Source: Gammaproteobacteria bacterium (GTDB lineage: Bacteria; Pseudomonadota; Gammaproteobacteria; Xanthomonadales; SZUA-36). From it: a stretch of DNA of 64,000 bases. How positions within the stretch are numbered: position 1 is the stretch's first letter; each line of letters begins with the position of its first letter. Both the position numbers and the translations under genes were made by a program. The notes under the pieces were generated by a model. The model was not told where the DNA came from, did no database searches, and was given only the letters and a program-made list of their open reading frames with translations. The DNA lies in the NCBI GenBank assembly GCA_021772915.1, contig JAJFLB010000056.1, positions 83,240 to 147,239 of the forward strand, read 5' to 3'. This document shows positions 8,509 to 16,807 of the stretch, in pieces.

Positions 8509-9162
8509 TCACCGCCGGTTTTTAAGGCGCCAGAAGTCACCGTTCGTGGTAATACCCAGTTTGTTCATTCGGGCAAACGATTCGACTTCGCGCCGAACAG
8601 GTGCTTCTTTCCCCCACCAATTCCAGTCATCGCCACAGATCACTCCATCGGTGGAGATCATCCTCATCGAATGAGTGAGATCGTGCAAAACAGACTCCCT
8701 GTCATGCGCGGCGTCCACGTAGATGAGGTCAAACGTTCCCTGCAGACCTTTTCGACGAAACAGTTCGAAGGCTGCAGAAGTGCTCATCTTCAACGGAAGT
8801 ATTTTGTTGGATTTCGGCCTGCAATTCGACATGAACTGTTGGTACAGAGTAGGCAGCCGGATCACGACATCTTCTCTTGACGTGTCTTGGTGTTCGGCTG
8901 AACCTTGCCAGTGGTCTACTGCGACCACCAGCTCAGATATGTCTGCCAGGAACCGAGTGGACTTTCCAATCCACGAACCCAACTCCAGGATAAACTTGAT
9001 GTTCACCAATTCCTCTCTTGCCTCGAGTAATCCCTGTATGCTGCATTCGTCAAACCAGCCATGCTTGTCAAAAGGAAGTATTTCCAGGCCGTCTTGCCAG
9101 GGATTAGCTATTCCCAGTTTTCTGCACATGTGATCCAGGTGATTCATATCGTCGTGAAGCAT
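8509..9162 (-). CDS. Class I SAM-dependent methyltransferase
   Basis: 217 residues. A Rossmann motif I with variant glycine is visible as 'FILELGSWIGKSTRFLADI', followed by 'VVAVDHWQGS' (acidic motif), 'FDLIYVDAAHDRESVLHDL' and 'GVICGDDWNWWG'. This layout (E-x-G-S-x-x-G-x-S, then D-A-x-H, then D-D-W-x-W) belongs to the Methyltransf_24-like sugar/antibiotic O-methyltransferases. The same 'DDWNWW' signature closes the C-terminal domain of the 2288-residue protein at 36034-42900, so the two are likely paralogues. It is bracketed by a direct duplication of the dioxygenase 3' end. The acceptor is unknown; a glycan hydroxyl is likely from context. Confidence 0.75.
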   Translation of the reverse strand: MLHDDMNHLDHMCRKLGIANPWQDGLEILPFDKHGWFDECSIQGLLEAREELVNIKFILELGSWIGKSTRFLADISELVVAVDHWQGSAEHQDTSREDVVIRLPTLYQQFMSNCRPKSNKILPLKMSTSAAFELFRRKGLQGTFDLIYVDAAHDRESVLHDLTHSMRMISTDGVICGDDWNWWGKEAPVRREVESFARMNKLGITTNGDFWRLKNRR

Positions 9163-9260
9163 ACCTCATAGCACCAATGACCTTGCAATGCGAAAGTCCT
9201 GAACTTCCTCTCGGGTCGAATCGTGTTAAGCATAAACCGCGATCCCTGGAACCGTGACAC

Positions 9261-10907
9261 CTAACTTCGGTATCGTTCCCACCAGTCCATGGGCGAGGCG
9301 ATCCAGAGATCATGATCCTGTGCCGGTGAATAATGGATGAACATACCGACGTGGTACCTGCCATTGAGTGGGACGGGTCTGCCATGGGAGATCAGCGCAC
9401 TTTCATAAAGGACATGTTCACCGGGGCGGCAATCCACGTCGTGTGCCGTGCCATCAACATCAATCGCATGTAGATACCAGGGTGAGTAGGTGTCACTGGC
9501 GACACAAAGCGTTGAACTGATGACATGTGTATCACCCGTGTCGACGTGATTGTGCAGATAGGCGCCGGGCAGGTAGGCGCGGAAACCGTAGCAGGCCGCG
9601 GATTTCAACTCGAAACCACACCACTCTTCATGCAATGGCTTGAGCAGTTCAAGAACCCGGGCACTGAATTGCTTGTCTTCCATGAAAAGTGCGGGTGGAA
9701 ATTCATAACTCACGGTATCGACGAACGATCCGATGGCTTCGTTGTCCTCAGCTTGCATGAGTGGTTGCAGTGCCTGATACTTGGCCAGAATCTCGGCATA
9801 GATTTCTGGGTCCATCTTGCGTTTTTCGAAGCCTCTGCAGTTTGGGCCACCCGATTCCAGATACGGGATTTTGGCCTGTTGTGTGCGGGTCTGTTCGACA
9901 ATCCACCCCGGAGCCGCTATTGAACGTGGGTTGTTGATCCAGTCGACGTAGCTGATCGCCCTGGCTGTCTGATGTGGTTGCTGCGGTGGTGTGTCCAGGT
10001 ACGCTGATTCCCTGACCCAGATTACCAGGGCCCATTTCTCCCCCTGTTTGACGGGGTGAGCCGTATGCAGGCTATTGTGGTATACCTCACCATCCACGTG
10101 GTTGCACCAGAACCCGGCCCGGCCCGGTGCGGGTGAGATCGTCACCTGTTGGCGTGGAAACTCGGTCTCACCACCCTCATCGACCTCGTTCAGGTAGACA
10201 ATAAAAGTGTAAAGTCTCTCACCACCCCGGGTGAGTTCCCACCTGGAATATTCGCTGTCCGGGGTAAATGAATCCGTATGGGGCAGAAACTCCTCACCTA
10301 CATCGTAATGCAGCACCTGGCAAGGTTCCTGATGCTCCGGTGGAAGCAGGGTCAACTCGGCAACGATTTGTCTCAATTTCTCGATAACACCGTCAAATTC
10401 CGGTGAAACCTGTTCATTCGGCTCAAAGCTTGCAACCGTATTGGTGCGGTCATCTCCTACTCCTGAACCTGCTGCTCCATACACACCGTTGTCAACACTG
10501 ACCGTGGCGGGCTCCAGACGCGATCGTGAGGCCTCAATAATGGCTGTGCATTCGTCCGCTGACAGAATATCATCCAGCCCCCACAGATAGGGTGCAAGTT
10601 CCCTGATTGAACCGATGTGTGGATTTCCGGGTATCGACATGGACAAACCAGGTGTTTCCACCAGGACTGGGGGCGAGGTGGCCACAGATACGACCTGCGA
10701 GGCACGGAAAGTGCAGGCTGTCCGACCATGATCAACCGGTAGCTGAATAAGCTCTTGGGCGTTGTTTGGTGAAGCAAGTGTGGAGAAAAGCGTACGCAGT
10801 TCGGGTGTGTTTTCGGGCAAAGTCACATTGTGAGTGTGTCCACCAAGAAGGCTTATGCTCAAGTCAATATTACGTGTGTCTGCCGGTTGCCTGTCATTGT
10901 GACCCAT
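9261..10907 (-). CDS. Tandem 2OG-Fe(II) dioxygenase: prolyl-4-hydroxylase-like plus second oxygenase domain
   Basis: About 548 residues. I start at the ATG at 10907 because 'caggagaaaaat' lies just upstream; an in-frame TTG at 10922 would contain this Shine-Dalgarno. Residues about 14-84 are a beta-rich module also found at 32983 and inside the 36034 protein ('LIQLPVDHGRTACTF'). Residues about 105-300 form a prolyl-4-hydroxylase domain with Fe ligands H210-x-D212 and H281 ('HNSLHTAHPVKQGEKW') and 2OG-binding K291. Residues about 400-540 form a second oxygenase domain with H454-x-D456 ('LHNHVDTGDTHVISSTLCVA') and H508-G-R ('ISHGRPV'), closely resembling the stand-alone enzyme at 30324. Predicted to hydroxylate prolines or related residues in a peptide substrate. 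Confidence 0.85.
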   Translation of the reverse strand: MGHNDRQPADTRNIDLSISLLGGHTHNVTLPENTPELRTLFSTLASPNNAQELIQLPVDHGRTACTFRASQVVSVATSPPVLVETPGLSMSIPGNPHIGSIRELAPYLWGLDDILSADECTAIIEASRSRLEPATVSVDNGVYGAAGSGVGDDRTNTVASFEPNEQVSPEFDGVIEKLRQIVAELTLLPPEHQEPCQVLHYDVGEEFLPHTDSFTPDSEYSRWELTRGGERLYTFIVYLNEVDEGGETEFPRQQVTISPAPGRAGFWCNHVDGEVYHNSLHTAHPVKQGEKWALVIWVRESAYLDTPPQQPHQTARAISYVDWINNPRSIAAPGWIVEQTRTQQAKIPYLESGGPNCRGFEKRKMDPEIYAEILAKYQALQPLMQAEDNEAIGSFVDTVSYEFPPALFMEDKQFSARVLELLKPLHEEWCGFELKSAACYGFRAYLPGAYLHNHVDTGDTHVISSTLCVASDTYSPWYLHAIDVDGTAHDVDCRPGEHVLYESALISHGRPVPLNGRYHVGMFIHYSPAQDHDLWIASPMDWWERYRS

Positions 10908-10916
10908 ATTTTTCTC

Positions 10917-10932
10917 CTGCAAAACTTTGCAG
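10917..10932. promoter_or_regulatory. Perfect 7-bp inverted repeat beside the dioxygenase ribosome-binding site
   Basis: ctgcaaa (10917-10923) and tttgcag (10926-10932) are separated by only two bases and abut the Shine-Dalgarno of the gene starting at 10907. The loop is too short for a stable RNA hairpin, so a protein-binding operator is the more likely reading if it is functional at all. Confidence 0.25.
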
Positions 10933-11027
10933 GATTATACTTGCAATACTTCAACCTCCTCGTGATCTAAGTCAACTCCCCGTGACCGAACGCCTCGGGC
11001 TTGTTGGCACCGTGCTACTTATGGTCT

Positions 11028-11405
11028 TTAAGCCTGGTCGTCGTAAATTCCGGATTTCTCTTCCACGATCCTGGAGTTCTCGTTGAGCTGACTTTTCAGC
11101 CGAAACCGCTCACGGTTACAGGCGTTCGAGGCCCTGGTTACCATGATGTACTCGGCGTCGAAACAGTCTTCCCGCTCAAGTTCATTCCAACGCTCCACCA
11201 GGTCCCAGTTTTTTCGATGAAGTTCGAGTAGTTGCTGAAAACTCTCACTTTGCTGGTCAACGCCAATTCTCAGCATGGCCGCACTGATTTGTCGATACTC
11301 GCGATCGACATTCTCTATTCTGGACTTGTCGGAAAGACGCTCCAGCTTAACCTTGAGGACCACGGCCTTGTCCACGAGTTCACCTCTCGACACCTCGATT
11401 TTCAA
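11028..11405 (-). CDS. DUF6165-like small helical protein
   Basis: 125 residues, TTG start at 11405 preceded by GGAG. The N-terminus 'KIEVSRGELVDKAVVLKVKL' and the end 'NSRIVEEKSGIYD' match the pattern of the DUF6165 family (start 'V..GEL.DK..iL.iK...', central helices with E-L-W-like stretch 'KNWDLVERWNELE', C-terminal 'EEKSY'). The family has no known activity but is frequently next to glycosyltransferase genes. Here it sits between a dioxygenase and a STELLO-like glycosyltransferase. Predicted all-alpha and cytoplasmic, with no signal or membrane span. Confidence 0.7.
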   Translation of the reverse strand: MKIEVSRGELVDKAVVLKVKLERLSDKSRIENVDREYRQISAAMLRIGVDQQSESFQQLLELHRKNWDLVERWNELEREDCFDAEYIMVTRASNACNRERFRLKSQLNENSRIVEEKSGIYDDQA

Positions 11406-11572
11406 CCTGTTTCTCCATTAAGATACGCCATTAGATGCTGGCTTTCGTCTTTGCTGATTGACACGCAAATTCCCAATTGAAAGACACGATATTCAATATC
11501 CACAGGGGCCCGCATCTCGTCAGGTATCATGTGCCAGTTTATTCAAGAAAAGGAACAGGGGCAACCGTCCAC

Positions 11573-12613
11573 ATGGCAGGCAAGCGCTTAGGAATTGTAT
11601 CGACAACCATCAATGATGAAGCAGGCTATCTGCCGTTTGACCGGCTTGCCGCCAAAAGTGGTTTTGACGAAGTGTTTTTCTGTATTGCCGGGGATTTAAA
11701 AACGCCTGACTTCGATACATCGGTCTTTGCATGCCCGGTTCACTTCCTGTCACCAAGTGACCAGCAACAGTTTGAGTGCTCGGAAGAAATTGGCTGGAAC
11801 AAAGTGATGCGGCGCAATACCGCCCTGTTGAGATGCATCGCGGAACAACCGGATTTTATTCTGATGATCGATGATGACAATGTGCCGCCCGATAATTACT
11901 TTCAACGCTGGTTCGAAATTATCGGGCAACCGGCGACCAGGCGAGTTGTACCCGTATCAACTGAATCAAGAAGTTGGCACAACTACTTACGCAGTGCCGA
12001 TTCAAAGTCGGAGATCTGGCCTCGGGGATTTCCGCGCGAGGAACGCGGCAGGCATGAGACGCGGATTTTATCCCTTGGCGATAACCAGATCCGCGCCGAA
12101 GACATCTTGATGTACCAGGGCATCTCCCTGGGAGACCCCGATATTGGCGCATGCACGCGAGAACAACTGGCGCCCGAGCTAACTCTTATCGACGAGTCCA
12201 ACTACGTGTTACAGGATGTCTGGAGTCCTTACAATACCCAGAACACACTGTTCAGGCAGCCGTTGTTTCCACTGGCCTGTGTGTGGCCATTTTGCGGTCG
12301 CTTCGACGACATATTTTCGTCTTTCACCTGGCAAAATTTTGCCTTCACCCAGGGCAAATATATCCACGTTGGAGAGCCGTTAAATACGCAGTCCCGCAGA
12401 CCACGTGATATTGCACGTGATATGGCGGCAGAAAAGGAAGGCTATGCTCACTGGCGGAGCGTGCTCCGGGCCATTACCAGTTGCGCCGCTCTCACCGCGG
12501 ACGACTTCATCGATGCACTCATCTATCTCGACGGGCCAGAGATACTGACCCGTCACCACGGTTTCTTCAGGGCCTGGAAAAACGATTTGCGAAACTGTCT
12601 GGGGGCTGGTTAA
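11573..12613 (+). CDS. STELLO/DUF288-like glycosyltransferase
   Basis: About 346 residues from the ATG at 11573 (MAGKRLGIVSTTIND); a TTG at 11477 would add 32 unremarkable residues. Features are 'LGIVSTTIND', 'EVFFCIAGDLKTPDFDTSVF' (the G-D-x-K-T-P motif), 'GWNKVMRRNTALLRCIAEQP' (N-x-x-x-R-R-N) and 'FILMIDDDNVPPDNYF' with the D-D-D-N nucleotide-sugar/metal motif. This order is that of STELLO (DUF288) proteins, known in plants as Golgi proteins tied to cellulose synthesis and in bacteria as putative glycosyltransferases. Cytoplasmic and soluble. Substrate unknown. Confidence 0.7.
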   Translation: MAGKRLGIVSTTINDEAGYLPFDRLAAKSGFDEVFFCIAGDLKTPDFDTSVFACPVHFLSPSDQQQFECSEEIGWNKVMRRNTALLRCIAEQPDFILMIDDDNVPPDNYFQRWFEIIGQPATRRVVPVSTESRSWHNYLRSADSKSEIWPRGFPREERGRHETRILSLGDNQIRAEDILMYQGISLGDPDIGACTREQLAPELTLIDESNYVLQDVWSPYNTQNTLFRQPLFPLACVWPFCGRFDDIFSSFTWQNFAFTQGKYIHVGEPLNTQSRRPRDIARDMAAEKEGYAHWRSVLRAITSCAALTADDFIDALIYLDGPEILTRHHGFFRAWKNDLRNCLGAG

Positions 12614-12636
12614 TTGAACGTTGCTCTTGGAAAGGG

Positions 12637-13096
12637 CTAACGCGCCACCGAATCATCCGGCCATTCGTCGGTGATGGCCCAAGTGTCGGGATTCGTTGTC
12701 GATCTCGCTTCCTCCTGATTGGTAATGAAAGGCCAGGGGTACCAGGTGAGCAGTTCGTAGTCATTGTATTTCGTAATAAACTTGTCAGTTGAAATGGCAT
12801 CTGCAGCATTTGCCCCCGGTCCGGAAACATATCCACGGACTCCACCACACAACCGAGCTTGCCGGCAGGAACCAGGTCGAGCAGGTTTGGGCAATCCGGT
12901 GCAATGATGCAGGTATCATCCATGTAAATAAAGCGGTCGAATCGATCAAAGAAGGGCAACAGTTTGAGCCGCTCGCATTGCAGCACGTCCGGAACCAGGG
13001 GTTTGCCGAGATCGTAGATGCGTACCAACTCCAATCCGTGTCGATCACAGTATTGTTGCACGGAGGGCGCGGTTACAATGCAGAGCCTTTTACATA
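12637..13096 (-). pseudogene. Frameshifted and shortened glycosyltransferase (GT-A, GT34/GT77-like)
   Basis: From about 13096 the frame reads 'LCIVTAPSVQQYCDRHGLEL', then 'CERLKLLPFFDRFDRFIYMD', 'DTCIIAPDCPNLLDLVPAGK' and 'LGCVVESVDMFPDRG', a typical GT-A core in which 'YMDDT' replaces D-x-D. Near 12795-12830 the sense switches frame to 'ISTDKFITKYNDYELLTWYP', 'WPFITNQEEARSTTN' and 'DTWAITDEWPDDSVAR', then a stop. No ATG is in frame at the 5' end (a GTG at 13061 is the first candidate). The two parts together total about 160 codons, short for the family, so I infer a frameshift, probably with an internal deletion. Confidence 0.6.
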
Positions 13097-13136
13097 AGCC
13101 CCCTATTTCACCGTCCCGTGATATCCTGCTGCGGTC

Positions 13137-13892
13137 ATGGATTCAACCCACACGACAGGGTTTTCGACACACGATGGGGGAACCTCAATCTCCCTGGTGG
13201 TGCCGTGTATTGCAGAAGATACGGTTTTTGTTTCCCGCCTGCTGCGCTCGGTGAACTACCAGACCAAACTGCCCGCTGAAGTCATCATTGCGATATCGGG
13301 TATTGAACCGGAAAGTGCGCGTCAATTGAAGCAACAATGGCGAGCAGAACTGGATGGAAGCCTGCCGCTTATCATACTGGACACTGTGGTACCGGCTTTT
13401 GCCGGACCAAACCGGCAACGGGGTGGCGAGATTGCCCGTGGTGAAGTGATCTCCTACTTCGACGTGGATGACGTCCAGGCACCCACCCGGCTGGAGAAAA
13501 TAGCCGAAGCGTTCACCGCGACGCATATCAAAGCCGCATTTCACCGATTCTCGATACAGGACGTGCCGGATTACCCCGAGACCAATGAACACGCCTGGTA
13601 CGCAGGGGCACCCAAAATGTACCACCGTGGGTGGATAAGCATCAGGCGGCCAGTGGTACACAAAATAGCCTGGGGCAACGAGCCACGGGCACAGGAATTC
13701 ATCTATCTGGAAAGATTCATAGATGAGTTTGGAAAGCAGGCAATCGCCTTTCTGCCGGAGTTCCTGGGACATTACATATTCACCGGCTTCAAACAACAGG
13801 AACAATACGTCACGTTCAAAACCAAGGCCATGGACAGGAAATTGATGGAATGGACCCGCGGTGAAATCCGGGAACCCGTGCGGTTTCCATGA
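13137..13892 (+). CDS. Glycosyltransferase family 2-like (GT-A)
   Basis: 251 residues. N-terminal 'ISLVVPCIAEDTVFVSRLLR' and 'SVNYQTKLPAEVIIAISG' form the nucleotide-binding half of a GT2 fold. 'ARGEVISYFDVDDVQAPTRL' carries the D-V-D-D metal/UDP motif, preceded by 'GPNRQRGGEIA'. The C-terminal half lacks transmembrane segments, so it is probably a soluble cytoplasmic enzyme. It overlaps the next gene by four bases (ATGA at 13889), indicating translational coupling with the GT23-like gene and a shared product. The divergent neighbour upstream is a pseudogene. Confidence 0.75.
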   Translation: MDSTHTTGFSTHDGGTSISLVVPCIAEDTVFVSRLLRSVNYQTKLPAEVIIAISGIEPESARQLKQQWRAELDGSLPLIILDTVVPAFAGPNRQRGGEIARGEVISYFDVDDVQAPTRLEKIAEAFTATHIKAAFHRFSIQDVPDYPETNEHAWYAGAPKMYHRGWISIRRPVVHKIAWGNEPRAQEFIYLERFIDEFGKQAIAFLPEFLGHYIFTGFKQQEQYVTFKTKAMDRKLMEWTRGEIREPVRFP

Positions 13893-14875
13893 ACGAATCA
13901 ATGGAAAGGATTGATAGACGCTTCTCAATCGAACGCAACAGTTCCCTGGCCTACCAGGAGGAGAACCTCCGCAGAAACCGGATTCTGGTCCACGAGCCCG
14001 GAATCCGCGGGTTTTACGCGGAGTTCTCGACAGTTGCACATGCGATGGTCTACGCGTGGACCAATAATCTGCAGTTTGTTATCGACTCCAGCAGCTGGGG
14101 CTTTCGTTGCCAACAGGGATGGTCTGACTACTTCACGCCAATCTTCACCGAGTACGAACCCGAGATGGATAGTCGGGTCGAATTTCGCACCTCCGGCCGT
14201 GTCCATCCGTCCGCAACGGGACAACACGTCCACTACCGCAACATTCTCTTCTCGCGCCCTGAGCGTGTAACTATCGGTGATCACGTTGTCCTGGGCGATC
14301 ATCCGATCAATATCCACTTTTTACGTATGCTCTTTGTTCCCAACCCGAGAGTGCGACGGCTTATCAACGAGTGTATCGAGCAACTTGGAGTGCCCGATCA
14401 CTACGTCGCCCTCCACCTACGCAGAGGCGATAAGATTGGCGACCAGGACATCCTGTATCCCGCGCAGGCTTATCTCAAACGCGTTACCGGGAAACAGCGA
14501 GAACTTGCTGTATTCGCTATGAGCGACGATTATGCAGCCATCAAAGAGGTTGCAGAGGCCCTCGCTAAAGACGGATCAAAGCGGCCGCTCATTTCCATCA
14601 CGGAAGCAAGCCAAACCGGGTTCGACGCTGACAGGCTCGGCGAGGGAAAACTCTTTCTGCGTGGCGATTTTTTACCCGACTCCGATGCAGAAAGAAGTAC
14701 TTATACCGACACCGAGGTAGTACGCCTGCTTACCGAAACCGTTATCGCAGCGCAGTCCGAGAGGTTTATCGGCAGCTACTTTTCAAACGTCGGCAAGGTT
14801 ATTCGCGACCTGCATCACCTACCCGGCCAGGTCACCCTGATGCAGGAACATCACCTGGACTCCGAACAGGAATAG
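13889..14875 (+). CDS. GT23-like (alpha-1,6-fucosyltransferase/NodZ-type) glycosyltransferase
   Basis: 328 residues, ATG overlapping the previous stop. Key motif: H176-L-R-R-G-D-K182-I-G in 'VALHLRRGDKIGDQDILYP', followed by 'PAQAYLKRV', 'LAVFAMSDDYAAIKE' and, near residues 296-309, 'RFIGSYFSNVGKV'. The same order (H-V-R-R-x-D-K-V-G, then PIEEYM, then TDD, then a late F..T..S.V.RV) marks FUT8/NodZ GT23 enzymes, which transfer L-fucose from GDP-fucose. The N-terminal 'GFYAEFSTVAHAMVYAW' recurs in the proteins at 36034 (twice, varied) and 55840. Donor here could be GDP-fucose or, given the epimerase at 24841, GDP-L-galactose (inference). Confidence 0.75.
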   Translation: MNESMERIDRRFSIERNSSLAYQEENLRRNRILVHEPGIRGFYAEFSTVAHAMVYAWTNNLQFVIDSSSWGFRCQQGWSDYFTPIFTEYEPEMDSRVEFRTSGRVHPSATGQHVHYRNILFSRPERVTIGDHVVLGDHPINIHFLRMLFVPNPRVRRLINECIEQLGVPDHYVALHLRRGDKIGDQDILYPAQAYLKRVTGKQRELAVFAMSDDYAAIKEVAEALAKDGSKRPLISITEASQTGFDADRLGEGKLFLRGDFLPDSDAERSTYTDTEVVRLLTETVIAAQSERFIGSYFSNVGKVIRDLHHLPGQVTLMQEHHLDSEQE

Positions 14876-14967
14876 CGGACAGAGCCCCAAATCTCCGGTG
14901 AGCCGGTCGTCATGGAATGACTCGTTCTCCTTGTACGAATGAAAGACTGCCTTTTTAAAGGTGAAAC

Positions 14968-16032
14968 TCAAGAGTGCCGGTTATTTTGTCCCACATGCCG
15001 GCTTGTCCACGGGTCCAAATGTACTGGATCCACTATGGGACTGCTGCGGTTTTGTCCCGAATAACGATAAAAATGAAGGAAGAAATGTTCACAGGCATAC
15101 TCAACTGAATTATTCAGCTGACAATGAGGTTTGATTTGGTGCAGTTTACATAGCGCGACATTTTCAGTATTTACGATCATTTTAGCCTGTTGGTACAAAG
15201 GCAGTGCCTCTTCACTGCAGACGATATCGGCTTGGTAGAAAGACTCTGGTTCAACATGCAGGTAATCGTACCCTGGCATGTCCGCCCAACGATTACGAAA
15301 AGTCAAGTGGCTGGTCTGGGCCCGGGGAACACCTGACAGGTAGTTCTGCAGGTCATCAATGACCAGAAACTCATCAAGATCGAAATAGGCCATCCATGTC
15401 GTTCTGCGCTTAGCCCGGTACAGACATGAATTCATCGCCATGGTTTGGGCAGACCTGATATTGTGTCTCAGCGACTCATTCCTCAAAGTACTGTATTCAA
15501 TTTCATAGGGGTAATCCCAGGCGCAGAACGTCACATCCCGTGCCTGAAAGCTGAACTTGTCGAGTTCATCCTGGTTACCGTTGTAGTAAAGGTAGAAATG
15601 CTCCACACCTATGGTTCGATAGTGATCTAACCAAACCGGCAACAGATAATGATCATGCTTGAAAAGCGTAAACAGGGATAGGTTTTGGCGCGGACCAGGG
15701 GTGGGTTTACCCAGTTGGTAAGTACGTGACGCGCCCGCGTAAGTAATGTCGATCTCGACCGGCCCAACTGCAGACCTGACAAATGCTCTGACTTCCGGGT
15801 GCTCAAGCTTGCAGGCCACGGCCGCCTCATGCCACCAGCAATTGGCAGTGACGGTAAACTTGTAAACCCGACCATTTGGCAACCTGCATTCGACCGCTTC
15901 GTGTTCAAGTTCAATATCAGGGTAGACCGTGGAGATGTAAACGAGGTCGTGGTCATCGTCAATAAACAGGTCCGAAAATAAATAACGGTCTTCGGCTAAA
16001 GCAAAAGCATTGACCTGTAGCATGTCAGTCAT
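14968..16032 (-). CDS. Glycosyltransferase family 92 (DUF23-like)
   Basis: About 354 residues from the ATG at 16032, eight bases after the upstream stop. The frame extends further, but those codons lie inside the upstream gene. Features are 'NLSLFTLFKHDHYLLPVWLD', 'HYRTIGVEHFYLYYNGNQDE', then 'AQTMAMNSCLYRAK' and 'WMAYFDLDEFLVIDDL' with the D-L-D-E-F motif of GT92, and a C-terminal His-rich block 'CEHFFLHFYRYSG'. GT92 members transfer hexoses such as galactose; the acceptor here is unknown. It resembles residues 1715-2060 of the large protein at 36034. Probably co-transcribed with 16808 and 16040. Confidence 0.75.
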   Translation of the reverse strand: MTDMLQVNAFALAEDRYLFSDLFIDDDHDLVYISTVYPDIELEHEAVECRLPNGRVYKFTVTANCWWHEAAVACKLEHPEVRAFVRSAVGPVEIDITYAGASRTYQLGKPTPGPRQNLSLFTLFKHDHYLLPVWLDHYRTIGVEHFYLYYNGNQDELDKFSFQARDVTFCAWDYPYEIEYSTLRNESLRHNIRSAQTMAMNSCLYRAKRRTTWMAYFDLDEFLVIDDLQNYLSGVPRAQTSHLTFRNRWADMPGYDYLHVEPESFYQADIVCSEEALPLYQQAKMIVNTENVALCKLHQIKPHCQLNNSVEYACEHFFLHFYRYSGQNRSSPIVDPVHLDPWTSRHVGQNNRHS

Positions 16033-16039
16033 GTGCGTT

Positions 16040-16756
16040 TTACATGAGGTCTGCATATATTGCATCCCAGCTTTCCAGACTTTTCACACCTCCGCGCCGC
16101 AGGACCTGCCGCCAGGAGATGCGCCCGGTGTCGTCTAGTTCGTTAACAAATTGATCAACGGCAGTGTTGACCCGATCAATTTTCACATGGGGTGCCATAA
16201 AGCAACTGACTACTCGAAATTCCAGTGACGGGTATGGCCCCGAGATTGCCCGAACAAAGCGCTCGGTTTCCTCACGCCAGTAGTGAAGTTTTCCATCGAT
16301 GTCGTAATCCGGTTGATTAATGTATTGACCATTAATTGGGCCGTGATACTGCCGGTAATATATGAAAACGAGAGGGACATCCCCCGTCAGCAAACGCATA
16401 AACCGTCTTGCCTTGCGCTGAAACTTTTCAACCATCTCTGTACCGGGTTGGTAATGCAGTAGTGCAATGTTCCGGTAGTGTTTGTGACAGAGCTGTTCGG
16501 CCTGAAGATCGCCACACGCAATCCTCAAGCGGCCGGAAACTTCGGGCGTATTCCACTCGGGATGACGAATACGAATGAAGTTGTCCATTGAATCAAAACC
16601 GGCAAATTGTCTTGCGATGATGTCGGTAACATTGCCCAGGCCACCGTCAAGATTCCACAGGTAATCAAAGAAATGAGAGGTGGTTGCCAACCCACGTCGT
16701 TGTAACAACTCAGTGGCCACGTCACAAGCGCCTCCCAGTGACACCGGGACCGCATT
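16040..16756 (-). CDS. DUF1796 putative papain-like cysteine peptidase-fold protein
   Basis: About 238 residues from the ATG at 16756, which is preceded by 'gagga'; a TTG at 16792 could add 12 residues. The N-terminus 'VPVSLGGACDVATELLQRRG' followed by 'SHFFDYLWNLDGGL' fits the DUF1796 pattern (isLGs.CdvA..Lr..gl....FDwl), in which the early Cys is the presumed nucleophile (here C in GGACD). A late 'VVSCFMAPH' closes the domain. Members of this family commonly appear in glycan and capsule gene clusters; no activity is established. It lies in a run of three minus-strand genes between an FkbM methyltransferase and a GT92 enzyme. Confidence 0.65.
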   Translation of the reverse strand, partial: NAVPVSLGGACDVATELLQRRGLATTSHFFDYLWNLDGGLGNVTDIIARQFAGFDSMDNFIRIRHPEWNTPEVSGRLRIACGDLQAEQLCHKHYRNIALLHYQPGTEMVEKFQRKARRFMRLLTGDVPLVFIYYRQYHGPINGQYINQPDYDIDGKLHYWREETERFVRAISGPYPSLEFRVVSCFMAPHVKIDRVNTAVDQFVNELDDTGRISWRQVLRRGGVKSLESWDAIYADLM

Positions 16757-16807
16757 CATACCGCGATCCTCGATCGAGTATCGGTCATGCAAGCCATTAA
16801 GTTCACA

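Noticed and set aside
13185..14039. 284-codon antisense frame opposite the GT2-like and GT23-like genes
   Set aside because: Shadow of two coupled genes with clear catalytic motifs; no recognisable product.
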